Below are positions 7,245-14,756 of a stretch of 31,868 bases of DNA, in pieces. The stretch is from contig JBCCLI010000019.1 in NCBI GenBank assembly GCA_039026975.1, positions 1 to 31,868 on the forward strand, read 5' to 3'. This DNA is from JBCBKZ01 sp039026975 (GTDB lineage Bacteria > Bacteroidota > Bacteroidia > J057). The stretch's first letter is position 1; each line of letters opens with the position of its first letter. The position numbers and the translations under genes are program-made. Below the pieces are notes generated by a model. The model had not been told where the DNA came from and made no database searches. It saw only the letters and a program-made list of their open reading frames with translations.

Positions 7245-8693
7245 TTAGTCTATGGCTCTGATGACTCTGCCATAGAACATTTCAGAGCTGATACTTTTAG
7301 CTACCTTTCTGTAGGCATTCTTGACAGTAGAGCCACTATTTCTCACATCATTAGCTATAGCCATCATGGCTTCTGTTAAGAAATGGTCGGAACTTATGCT
7401 TTCCATAGCGTCAAGTAATTCTAACATCCGGTTTTCATTTAGCTTTTCCTCTTCTACTAGGTTTTTGAGGACTTCAGCAGAAAAGTGGTCTGAGCTGATG
7501 GACTCCACCGTATTTAGGTACACGCCATAGACCTCATCTGACATTTCTTGTTCTTCAGCAAAATCTATAAGGACGGCCCTTGCGTGGTGATCTGAGCTGA
7601 TCTCATCATCTATGAGATCCAGTAATAAGATTTGATTTTTCTCATTAATATCTTTCTCCACCACTTCCATCAGCACAGATGTCATATGATGGTCAGAGTT
7701 TATGTCTTCTAGCTGCTCCAAAAAGAGCGCTAGGTTAGCAGAGCTAAGGTCCCTATCATTGATGAGCCTTTTAAAGGTCTCTGCTTTATGGTGGTCAGAA
7801 TCTATACTTTCTGATAGCTTGATAAGGGTATTAATATTCTGGTCTGAAAGCTCCCTTTCGTTAATGATGGATTTGTACACCTCTGCCAGATGGTGATCTG
7901 AGTCTATACCCTCTGTAATGGCTAATAGTTCCCCTAGTTGTGCATCACTAATTTGGTCATCCTTGATGATACCTCTAAGTACTTGTGACTTATGGTGATC
8001 TGATTCTATGTTCTTGGTAGCTACTATATAAGCTGAGATAGCTCCAGGACTTTGGGTTAAGGCTTCCCTGTTATGCCTTAGAATTTCAGCTAAATGGTGG
8101 TCTGACTCTATGCTTTCTCCAGCAACTTTCACTATTTGAGTTAGTTCAGCTACACTGAGTCCTTTCTCCATTAAGAGCTCTATATACTTGGTGGCCACAT
8201 AATCACTGTCCAGTTGCCTTACCTCCGCGAGCACAGCAGGAGTCCCTCCATTTCTGTAAAACCTGTTCACCCTGGACTCAGCCCCTAATACGGTACTCCT
8301 TACTATCTCCGGAAGGACCTCCGCAAGCCATGCTTTCCCATCAGGAATAAAACTCACTTTTCTACTCCCTTCATAGTAGGTTTTTTCTACACCTCCGCTC
8401 CCATTAGGCTCTATGACCATTCTTCTACGGCTTCCAAAAGCGGTCTTACTTAGCTCTAGGTATCCTCCAGAAGAAACAGAGAGAATATCCTTATCATCAT
8501 CAGAGAGGACAAAGGTCCCTTTGCTTTCAATGACATATTTGTTCAAGCCATTGTTCACTTTGATGGTGGTCTTTCCATTGGAAATATTAACTGAGGTGGA
8601 GTATTGGGCAGTAAGGGTAGCTGGGTAGCATACCCCTATACAGATTAAAATGGCCCAGTAGATAGATCGAGCTAATTGTGCTATGGCGTTCAT
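7245..8693 (-). CDS. Exported protein with 34-residue SDHH repeats
   Basis: This 482-residue protein starts with a signal peptide (hydrophobic 12-27, likely cleavage after LTAQ at 30). Residues 31-150 look beta-rich (NGKTTIKVNNG..., DDDKDILSVSSGGYLEL...). From about 150 to the end it consists of tandem helical repeats with an S-D-H-H or related motif: Ser at 163, 197, 231, 265, 299, 333, 367, 401 and 435, exactly 34 residues apart, and a last degenerate copy (SSEMF) at 470. A typical unit reads I-x-S-D-H-H-x-A-E-V-L-K, a second helix following. This suggests an alpha-solenoid binding protein in the periplasm. From memory, similar SDYE-type repeats occur in uncharacterised proteins and after M56 peptidase domains in other phyla. 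It lies 67 bases upstream of the kinase operon on the same strand, so a ligand-binding or signalling role with it is inferred, not shown. Confidence 0.75.
   Translation of the reverse strand: MNAIAQLARSIYWAILICIGVCYPATLTAQYSTSVNISNGKTTIKVNNGLNKYVIESKGTFVLSDDDKDILSVSSGGYLELSKTAFGSRRRMVIEPNGSGGVEKTYYEGSRKVSFIPDGKAWLAEVLPEIVRSTVLGAESRVNRFYRNGGTPAVLAEVRQLDSDYVATKYIELLMEKGLSVAELTQIVKVAGESIESDHHLAEILRHNREALTQSPGAISAYIVATKNIESDHHKSQVLRGIIKDDQISDAQLGELLAITEGIDSDHHLAEVYKSIINERELSDQNINTLIKLSESIDSDHHKAETFKRLINDRDLSSANLALFLEQLEDINSDHHMTSVLMEVVEKDINEKNQILLLDLIDDEISSDHHARAVLIDFAEEQEMSDEVYGVYLNTVESISSDHFSAEVLKNLVEEEKLNENRMLELLDAMESISSDHFLTEAMMAIANDVRNSGSTVKNAYRKVAKSISSEMFYGRVIRAID
7248..8220 (-). repeat. 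Coding tandem repeat, 102-bp period (SDHH units)
   Basis: Nine in-frame units of exactly 34 codons, plus one 35-codon terminal unit, can be followed by the SDHH/SDHF/SDYV motif. On the plus strand the motif appears as recurring tggtgatc/tggtcag-like words. The copies differ at most other positions, so this is an old protein repeat rather than a recent DNA expansion. Confidence 0.8.
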
Positions 8694-9042
8694 ACGATAG
8701 AAGTAATTATTGTTGATACCCTAATTTGTCTTGCCAGAAGCACACTTAAAAAAGAGATGTAGTGAATTGTAGAATGGAAGTAGTGAATTGTGGGCAAGCT
8801 ACTAAGTATAATTAGCCAGGGAATATCATTCTCTCATAAACATCATGAAAGAATTTCCTACAACAGCTACCTCTTCCTGATGAGCAATACCTAATGAGTC
8901 ATGCTGTTTACTACCAGTTATAAAAATAATACTGGGTATGAGAAGTCTATACCTGTTCGAAATAAAAGGAAGTGTAATTATGTAGTAGGGCATTCTTATC
9001 CCTCTCCAAAGCAAATTACCCCAGCCTAACGTGACCTTGTTT
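8694..9042. other. Intergenic region upstream of the SDHH-repeat gene
   Basis: This 349-base stretch holds the tandem direct repeat at 8759-8791. No convincing TAnnTTTG promoter was found between the repeat and the start at 8693. A 62-codon minus-strand frame (8826-9014) beginning with TTG has no recognisable protein features and is not called. No hairpin with a T-run was seen for the end of the gene at 9043-9486. Confidence 0.5.
8759..8791 (-). promoter_or_regulatory. Tandem 12-bp direct repeat, candidate LytTR operator
   Basis: GTAGTGAATTGT occurs at 8759-8770 and again at 8780-8791, a 21-bp period or two helical turns. On the minus strand each copy reads ACAATTCACTAC, resembling the LytTR half-site form (AgrA-type ACAGTTAAG) in all but a few positions. 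It lies 66-98 bases upstream of the SDHH gene, where an activator site is expected, and a LytTR regulator is encoded in the same locus. Binding is inferred. Confidence 0.5.
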
Positions 9043-9486
9043 TTACAATAAGCCTTCTCCCATTAGCTTTTCTTTTACTACACTTGGCTGCCTTTCCAGG
9101 AGTTCTGCAACCTTATCTATTCTTCCAAATTTTTTATATGCACGGGTCATAATCTCTATTTCTCTTTCTGTCCAAATCCTGTATGCGCGGGCATATAAGG
9201 ACCTAAGTTCCATCTCAGGAATGGTCATATCAGGTTTATCTTTCTTTGGGAGTTTATTTACATAAGGCTTAGCTTTCGCTATCAGCTTGCAAGTCTCTTC
9301 TTCTGATATATCAGGTTTTATGACTCCTTTGGAAGATTCAGGAGTATTATATTTCTTTTCACTTGTGGGCTGAACTGGATAAAAGTACCACTCTACTGTA
9401 TTTCTGTTGGTTTCCAAGCACCTACACTGCGGAATCAGGGATAACAACCCATGATCCTTTAGAAGCCTGACATCAGCTTTCCACAT
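9043..9486 (-). CDS. Hypothetical protein with C-terminal Myb/HTH-like segment
   Basis: I do not recognise this 147-residue protein as a family. The N-terminal 40 residues (MWKADVRLLKDHGLLSLIPQ...) include two Cys in QCRCLE. The middle is Lys/Pro-rich and charged. Residues about 105-147 read IWTEREIEIMTRAYKKFGRI, then DKVAELLERQPSVVKEKL, which resembles a Myb/SANT-like helix-turn-helix (W-T-x-x-E start, then a recognition-helix-like segment). This suggests nucleic-acid binding. It follows the gene at 9555-10535 by a 68-base gap on the same strand and may share its transcript. No signal peptide or membrane segment is visible. Confidence 0.6.
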   Translation of the reverse strand: MWKADVRLLKDHGLLSLIPQCRCLETNRNTVEWYFYPVQPTSEKKYNTPESSKGVIKPDISEEETCKLIAKAKPYVNKLPKKDKPDMTIPEMELRSLYARAYRIWTEREIEIMTRAYKKFGRIDKVAELLERQPSVVKEKLMGEGLL

Positions 9487-9554
9487 CTACCATCTACCTT
9501 ATGGCCTCAATTCAAGCAGGCACATTGGATGAGAAAAAGGTATGTATAAATAGA

Positions 9555-10535
9555 TTATAGTTCCAGAATCTCACAATCTCCACTTCTTACATCATCCTCT
9601 ACTTTTTTAAATTTTATGTTTTCCACTATTCTCCCATCAGAATACTTGACGGTAATTCTTTGATTTCTTCCAATGTTTTTAAGTGCTTCTCTTTTAGTGG
9701 GAGAGGGTGCTCCAAAAGGAAATTCTTCTTTTCTACCCAATCGTACTGAACTTTGGCTGTACATATATTTTTCTATCTCTTCATCATCTGTTATGTCTAC
9801 CCCCTCTTTCTTCGCTTTCATCATAAGGGCCTTTCCTACACTCCAATTGTTAGAATTAGCAGCTCTACGAGCTATCTTATGCTTAATCCTTTCTAAAGTC
9901 CGAATGAGAGGCTCCACATTCGCGATATGGTTTTCTTCTCCCATGAAAGCCAGGAAGTGCTGTAGGATATCACCAAATTTTTTAAATTCTTCAGCCTCTG
10001 CCACGACTGAAGTAGGAATGATCTCTAGGCAAACTTCTCTAATATTTTTGGGAGAACATTCAAAAATACTTTCTTCCACATAATCCCGCATCATCTCAAG
10101 GAAAGTCATGGCTACAAAAGTTGACTCCTCTTGCTCGATAGCAGATAGCTTTTCAAAATGTTGACTAGACTTAAAATCTTTAGCCCACCTTTCGAACTGC
10201 ATCTTTTTTAAGTCGGCAAGGATCTTTTCAACTGATTCTATTCTGGCTTCCAGCGCATCTAAAGCAAGCTCTCTCTGCTCAGATGTATCCCTTCTTTTCA
10301 GGGTAGGTACCAGCGCATCAAAGTCAAAGAAAAGAACATCAGGATATAGATCATTGAGGAGGCATGCCGCCAAAAAGTCATTCTCAATAGAATCTAAGGA
10401 ATAGGCATCAAGGGCTACTAAGCACCCTTCTCCCGGAAATACCCACTTTATTTCTCCCGCCCAATCATCAGCTATTACACCGAATTCCACTTCAGTGTCT
10501 GGCTTGATTCTAACAAGATCACCTTCATTAAACAT
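9555..10535 (-). CDS. Hypothetical cytosolic protein
   Basis: This 326-residue protein is not recognised. Residues 1-90 (MFNEGDLVRIKPDTEVEFGV, then DDWAGEIKWV, CLVALDAYSLDSI, ending LKRRDT) look like a small SH3-like beta barrel with a helical tail. Residues about 90-240 are helical and charged with coiled-coil character (DALEARIESVEKILADLKK). The C-terminal 45 residues (IGRNQRITVKYSDGRIVENI, then KFKKVEDDVRSGDCEIL) form a compact beta unit; from memory, similar tails occur in Bacteroidota proteins annotated as SEC-C/SecA-like, but without the Cys motif here I cannot confirm it. ATG at 10535 is preferred to the TTG at 10556. A TACTTTTG box lies 41 bases upstream. Confidence 0.65.
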   Translation of the reverse strand: MFNEGDLVRIKPDTEVEFGVIADDWAGEIKWVFPGEGCLVALDAYSLDSIENDFLAACLLNDLYPDVLFFDFDALVPTLKRRDTSEQRELALDALEARIESVEKILADLKKMQFERWAKDFKSSQHFEKLSAIEQEESTFVAMTFLEMMRDYVEESIFECSPKNIREVCLEIIPTSVVAEAEEFKKFGDILQHFLAFMGEENHIANVEPLIRTLERIKHKIARRAANSNNWSVGKALMMKAKKEGVDITDDEEIEKYMYSQSSVRLGRKEEFPFGAPSPTKREALKNIGRNQRITVKYSDGRIVENIKFKKVEDDVRSGDCEILEL

Positions 10536-10556
10536 ATCAAGAGCAATTTGAAGCAA

Positions 10557-11033
10557 CTGTGGAACTAAAAATCATCAAAAGTATTCTCATAATCAAGCTC
10601 GAGCTTTGGATAATTCTCGCTGATAATCAACCATTTAGGAATTGGGGCTGTTTGTTTGAAATGATACGTATTTAGTGGGAAGGCTGTCAAGCCACCGATT
10701 GTGGGCGGCTTGCAGCATTGCATTGGTGGGAAAAAGCGTGTTGGGGCAAATGCCAAAATGGAGTCCACAGGGCTGATATGTAAGGCGACGGAGGGCGATG
10801 TAACACTAGAAACAAGCATAGGCTTAACCAAAATTGAAGTTAATCAATGGATCTCATTACTTATTTGAGGAATTCAGATGAGGAATCCCTCCAGAGGTAG
10901 GATTCTATGTCTTAAGACTTACTATAATTCCAAAAAACAGACTATTTCTCTACAACTAGTATTTCATCCCGTAACCTATTTCCTTATCTTTTCCATAAGA
11001 ATAAGGCTTCTGAATTAACTAAACCCAAACTCC
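10557..11033. other. Divergent intergenic region with an odd, GC-richer block
   Basis: The region separates the minus-strand gene starting at 10535 from fdhD. About 10676-10830 is visibly richer in G and C than its surroundings and stays open in several frames on both strands, but none looks like a natural protein. It may be the remnant of a dispersed repeat or an old insertion. The rest is AT-rich. A 9-bp stem with one bulge (10982-10990 with 10997-11006) lies 28-52 bases before the fdhD start, probably in the leader RNA. Confidence 0.4.
10576..10583 (-). promoter_or_regulatory. Candidate -7 box for the gene at 9555-10535
   Basis: Read on the minus strand, TACTTTTG matches TAnnTTTG exactly and lies 41 bases before the preferred ATG at 10535. 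No clear TTTG -33 element is present at the usual distance, so this is a partial match only. Confidence 0.35.
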
Positions 11034-11870
11034 TTGAGTATTCCTTCCCATACCCAAACAGCTGGTATTTCAGACGTGCACATCTACACTTCTGACTATC
11101 AGCACCTACATCCCAAAACGGACATCATTGCCATAGAAGAGCCCCTGGAAATCCAGCTCATGGGGAGTGAGGATGTTTTCCCAGTACCTATTTCCATCAC
11201 CATGCGGACACCAGGCCAAGACCAACTCCTAGCTCTGGGGTTTCTCTTTACAGAAGGCATACTAGCCTCCATGGGAGACATTGAGGCCATTTCTTTGCCT
11301 GATGAGAATAGAATTTGTATCCAGCTAGCTAAGGGAGCCACCTACACCTTAGCCAAAACGGAGAGAAACTTCTATACCACCTCCAGTTGTGGCGTATGTG
11401 GCAAAGCTTCCATTGAAGCTATTCGGATTCACACTCGCTTTGATATGACAAGTGATCAAGTTCCACTATCAGCTAAGGTCCTCCAGCAGCTACCCATCTA
11501 CCTTCAGGAAAACCAATCCCTCTTTAGCCTGACTGGAGGTATACATGCAGCCGCCTTATTCTCACATAAAGGAACTTTTCAGATGCTTCAAGAAGATGTG
11601 GGTAGGCATAATGCCCTAGACAAACTGGTTGGTCAAGCTTTTCAAGAAGGCCTACTTCCCTTACAGGCGTCCATTTTACTGCTGAGTGGTAGGGCTAGCT
11701 TTGAGCTGATTCAGAAAGCCGCTATGGCAGGGATTCCAGTGGTAGCCGCCCTGGGAGCCCCTTCTAGCTTAGCAGTTTCTTTAGCAGAAGAACAGGGGAT
11801 AACCCTCATAGGATTTCTTAAGCCCAATACTTTCAACATTTACACAGGACATGAAAGACTCCTCTTCTAA
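11034..11870 (+). CDS. fdhD: FdhD, formate dehydrogenase sulfurtransferase
   Basis: This 278-residue FdhD protein transfers sulfur from a cysteine desulfurase to the molybdenum cofactor of formate-dehydrogenase-type enzymes, needed for their activity. The catalytic Cys pair is C119/C122 in TTSSCGVCGKASIE, and the C-terminal domain motifs EDVGRHNALDKLVG and LSGRASFELIQKA are intact. Length equals that of the E. coli protein. The frame has a stop at 11016 and no upstream ATG, so initiation is probably at TTG 11034. It overlaps the following oxidoreductase gene by 20 bases, so enzyme and maturation factor are made together. Confidence 0.95.
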   Translation: MSIPSHTQTAGISDVHIYTSDYQHLHPKTDIIAIEEPLEIQLMGSEDVFPVPISITMRTPGQDQLLALGFLFTEGILASMGDIEAISLPDENRICIQLAKGATYTLAKTERNFYTTSSCGVCGKASIEAIRIHTRFDMTSDQVPLSAKVLQQLPIYLQENQSLFSLTGGIHAAALFSHKGTFQMLQEDVGRHNALDKLVGQAFQEGLLPLQASILLLSGRASFELIQKAAMAGIPVVAALGAPSSLAVSLAEEQGITLIGFLKPNTFNIYTGHERLLF

Positions 11871-14151
11871 ACATATCCCTCCACATTCTCCTGAGAAAAA
11901 GGAATCTATCAAGATCAGTAAGCCGAAGGGAAAAGCGGCAGGGCTCCCCGCAGTGCGTTCCTCCCTGAAGCAGGTAAGTACATATATGCGGGCGGGAGAT
12001 GCCCTAAAGCTAAGTTTAGCCATCAACCAAAAAGAGGGCTTTGACTGTCCAGGCTGTGCATGGCCTGATCCAGATGATGACAGATCTAGTCTGGGAGAAT
12101 ATTGTGAGAATGGAATTAAAGCCATAGCTGAAGAGGCTACCAAAAAAGCGATAACAGCTTCTTTCTTTGCACAGCACTCCCTCCAGGAGTTAGGGAAGTT
12201 ATCAGACTTTGAGCTGGGAAAGTTAGGAAGACTGACAGCGCCTATGGTACGTAAAAAAGAGGGTACGCACTATGAGCCCATCAGCTGGGAAGGCGCCTAC
12301 CGACTCATAGCCCAAAAACTACAAAGCCTTACTAGCCCTAATGAAGCTATTTTCTATACCTCCGGCCGAACCTCTAATGAAGCGGCATACCTATATCAGT
12401 TATTTGTCAGAGACTACGGAACCAATAACCTTCCGGACTGCTCTAATATGTGCCATGAGTCAAGTGGAGTAGCTCTCTCAGAAACCCTCGGCATAGGGAA
12501 AGGCTCCGTTACCCTGGAAGATTTACATGAGGCAGAAGTCATCATGGTCATGGGCCAAAACCCCGGCACTAACCATCCCAGGATGCTGTCTGCGCTGGAG
12601 AAATGCAAAGAGAATGGCGGAAAGATCATTACCGTAAACCCCCTGCCAGAAGCAGGACTGATGAAATTTATGAATCCTCAGAAAGTAGGAAAACTGTTAA
12701 GTGGTGGTACCTCTTTGACTGACATTTTCCTACCCGTGAGAATCAACGGAGACGTAGCCTTACTGAAAGCGCTGATGTATTTGTTATGGGAGAAAGAGCA
12801 GACGCAGGCGGGAAAGATCTTTGATCAGGAATTTATTGATAAGTATACGGTAGGTTATGAAGAATTCATAGCAGAAATCAAGAAGGTAGACGTTGAGGAC
12901 TGCTTACAGCAGTGTGGCCTAAGCAGGGAAGTACTTCAGCAAAGCGCAGATCTTCTAGCTACCAAGGAAAAAATCATCATTTGCTGGGCCATGGGACTTA
13001 CCCAGCAGGAAAATGGAGTGGATAACATCAAAGAAGTAGTCAACCTTCTCCTTTTAAAAGGAGCTGTAGGGAAACCCGGTGCAGGCACCTGCCCAGTAAG
13101 AGGTCATAGTAATGTTCAAGGGGACAGAACCATGGGCATTTGGGAAGCGCCCAAAACTACCTTTCTGGATAAACTGGAAGAAGTCCACGGCATAAGCGTC
13201 CCAAGAAAACACGGCTTAGCCACTGTCCCAGCCATACAAGCCATGCATGAAGGAAAGGGGAAGGTATTCTTCGCTATGGGAGGAAATTTTCTTTCTGCAG
13301 CTCCTGACACAGCCTTTACTGCCCAGGCGTTAAAACGCTGTGAACTAACCGTACAGGTCTCTACCAAGCTCAATAGGTCCCACCTGATTACCGGAGAAGA
13401 AGCCCTCATTCTTCCCTGTCTGGGGAGGACAGATAAAGATATACAGGCAGGACAAGAGCAGTTTGTCAGCTGTGAAAATTCTATGGGAGTAGTTCAGACC
13501 TCCAAAGGGATTCTTAGGCCCCCTGCTGAACAGCTAAAAAGTGAGGTGAGAATCATAGCAGAGCTAGCTACGGCCTCAAGACCTAATTCTCCAATAGACT
13601 ATTTGGCTATGGCTAATGACTATGACCTGATTCGTGAGAATATTGCTAAGGTAATCCCTGGCTTTGAGAAGTATAATGAAAGGGTCAGGAAGCCGGGAGG
13701 ATTTTACCTCCCAAATGGGGCCAGGGAACGAAAATTTAATACTACTAGCGGGAAAGCGCATTTTACCGTCTTAGGTATCCCGGAACATAAGGAAGAAGCA
13801 GGTACCTACCTAATGATGACTATCAGAAGCCATGACCAATTTAATACCACCATTTACGGGCTGAATGACAGGTACAGGGGCATTCATCAAGGCAGAAGAG
13901 TCATTCTCATGAATGAAGCAGATATGCAAGAAAGAGGATTTCAAGCTAAGACTGTCGTAAACCTTTACAGTCAGTATGAGGGTGTCCAACGAGCTGCGCT
14001 TACCTTTCAGGTGGTTCCCTATCCTATCCCCACCGGAAATGTAGCTACTTACTTTCCAGAGGCTAATCCCCTAGTGCCTATAGGACTAACAGCCAGAAAA
14101 AGTAAAACCCCTGTTTCTAAATGTGTGAGAATCACCATAGAGAAGGCCTAA
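11851..14151 (+). CDS. FdhF/YdeP-type molybdopterin oxidoreductase
   Basis: This 766-residue enzyme is of the bis-MGD molybdopterin family, closest in layout to E. coli YdeP and 'formate-dehydrogenase-like alpha subunit' proteins. N-terminal Cys C66, C69 (DCPGCAWPD) and C85 (EYCENG) probably hold an Fe-S cluster. NMCHESSGVAL places C201 where FdhF has selenocysteine, so it is the likely Mo ligand. MGQNPGTNHPRM, PVRGHSNVQGDRTMG and the C-terminal SHDQFNTTIYGLNDRYRG segment are MGD-binding regions. No Tat signal is visible, so it is cytosolic. No electron-transfer subunit is encoded beside it. YdeP is linked to acid resistance in E. coli, but its reaction is unclear; formate oxidation is plausible, not shown. 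It overlaps both fdhD (20 bases) and mobA (31 bases). Confidence 0.9.
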   Translation: MKDSSSKHIPPHSPEKKESIKISKPKGKAAGLPAVRSSLKQVSTYMRAGDALKLSLAINQKEGFDCPGCAWPDPDDDRSSLGEYCENGIKAIAEEATKKAITASFFAQHSLQELGKLSDFELGKLGRLTAPMVRKKEGTHYEPISWEGAYRLIAQKLQSLTSPNEAIFYTSGRTSNEAAYLYQLFVRDYGTNNLPDCSNMCHESSGVALSETLGIGKGSVTLEDLHEAEVIMVMGQNPGTNHPRMLSALEKCKENGGKIITVNPLPEAGLMKFMNPQKVGKLLSGGTSLTDIFLPVRINGDVALLKALMYLLWEKEQTQAGKIFDQEFIDKYTVGYEEFIAEIKKVDVEDCLQQCGLSREVLQQSADLLATKEKIIICWAMGLTQQENGVDNIKEVVNLLLLKGAVGKPGAGTCPVRGHSNVQGDRTMGIWEAPKTTFLDKLEEVHGISVPRKHGLATVPAIQAMHEGKGKVFFAMGGNFLSAAPDTAFTAQALKRCELTVQVSTKLNRSHLITGEEALILPCLGRTDKDIQAGQEQFVSCENSMGVVQTSKGILRPPAEQLKSEVRIIAELATASRPNSPIDYLAMANDYDLIRENIAKVIPGFEKYNERVRKPGGFYLPNGARERKFNTTSGKAHFTVLGIPEHKEEAGTYLMMTIRSHDQFNTTIYGLNDRYRGIHQGRRVILMNEADMQERGFQAKTVVNLYSQYEGVQRAALTFQVVPYPIPTGNVATYFPEANPLVPIGLTARKSKTPVSKCVRITIEKA

Positions 14152-14714
14152 GTTCCTCCCTGGCAGGGCTAGTGCTCATGGGAGGAAAAAGTAAGAGAAT
14201 GGGCCAAGACAAAGCCTTCCTGCCTTATAAAGGGAAACCCCTCTATGAGTTGGCGTATGAAAAATTAGCTACTATCTGTGAGCAGGTGTACCTCTCTGTA
14301 CAGGAGGCTCAGGTTCCCAAGCTTACCTCTGCCTACCCTTACCTGGTAGATACTCCCACTTATGAAGGTCCTATGGGTGGACTCATTTCTACCTTAACAC
14401 ATCTCCGTACCTCCCTGATGGTGTTGGCTGTGGATGTGCCCCTCCTCCCTCCATCTCTCCTTCAGCAAACTTGCCATGAGCGAGACAGCCATCAACTAGC
14501 TACTTTATGGTATAATGAGGAGGCAGTCAGATGGGAACCCTTAGTAGGAATATGGGAGTATGAAGCACTAGCTACCTTAACACACTTTTACGAACAGGGA
14601 GGGAGATCATTTCAGCTATTTTTACAGGCACATGAGATCAAAAAGCTTCTAATATCGGATACATCAGCCTTCAAAAACGTTAATGAGCCTTCCACTTATC
14701 AGGAGTTACTCTAA
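14121..14714 (+). CDS. mobA: MobA-like molybdenum cofactor guanylyltransferase
   Basis: This 197-residue nucleotidyltransferase adds GMP from GTP to molybdopterin to form the guanine dinucleotide cofactor used by the preceding oxidoreductase. The GT-A fold signature LVLMGGKSKRMGQDKAFLPY (18-37) has the GG, RMG and K31 nucleotide-binding residues. EGPMGGLIS (82-90) and the metal-binding D105 in LAVDVPLL are also present. The reading frame starts 31 bases before the end of the oxidoreductase gene, indicating coupled translation. It lacks the ModE or MobB fusions seen in some relatives. The family also contains cytidylyltransferases (MocA), but bis-MGD demand by the neighbour favours MobA. Confidence 0.9.
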   Translation: MCENHHREGLSSSLAGLVLMGGKSKRMGQDKAFLPYKGKPLYELAYEKLATICEQVYLSVQEAQVPKLTSAYPYLVDTPTYEGPMGGLISTLTHLRTSLMVLAVDVPLLPPSLLQQTCHERDSHQLATLWYNEEAVRWEPLVGIWEYEALATLTHFYEQGGRSFQLFLQAHEIKKLLISDTSAFKNVNEPSTYQELL

Positions 14715-14756
14715 TCCTGCCTATATTAGCATGACACTCTATCTATATTTACGTCT

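Noticed and set aside
8826..9014. 62-codon minus-strand open frame upstream of the SDHH gene
   Set aside because: TTG start, no family resemblance and hydrophobic stretches typical of translated AT-rich non-coding DNA.
10565..10831. 88-codon minus-strand open frame in the GC-richer block
   Set aside because: The block is open in several frames on both strands and the protein looks unnatural; treated as a non-coding or repeat remnant.
12430..12490. Possible selenocysteine in the formate-dehydrogenase-like enzyme
   Set aside because: The position carries a normal Cys codon (C201 in MCHESS); no in-frame TGA is present.
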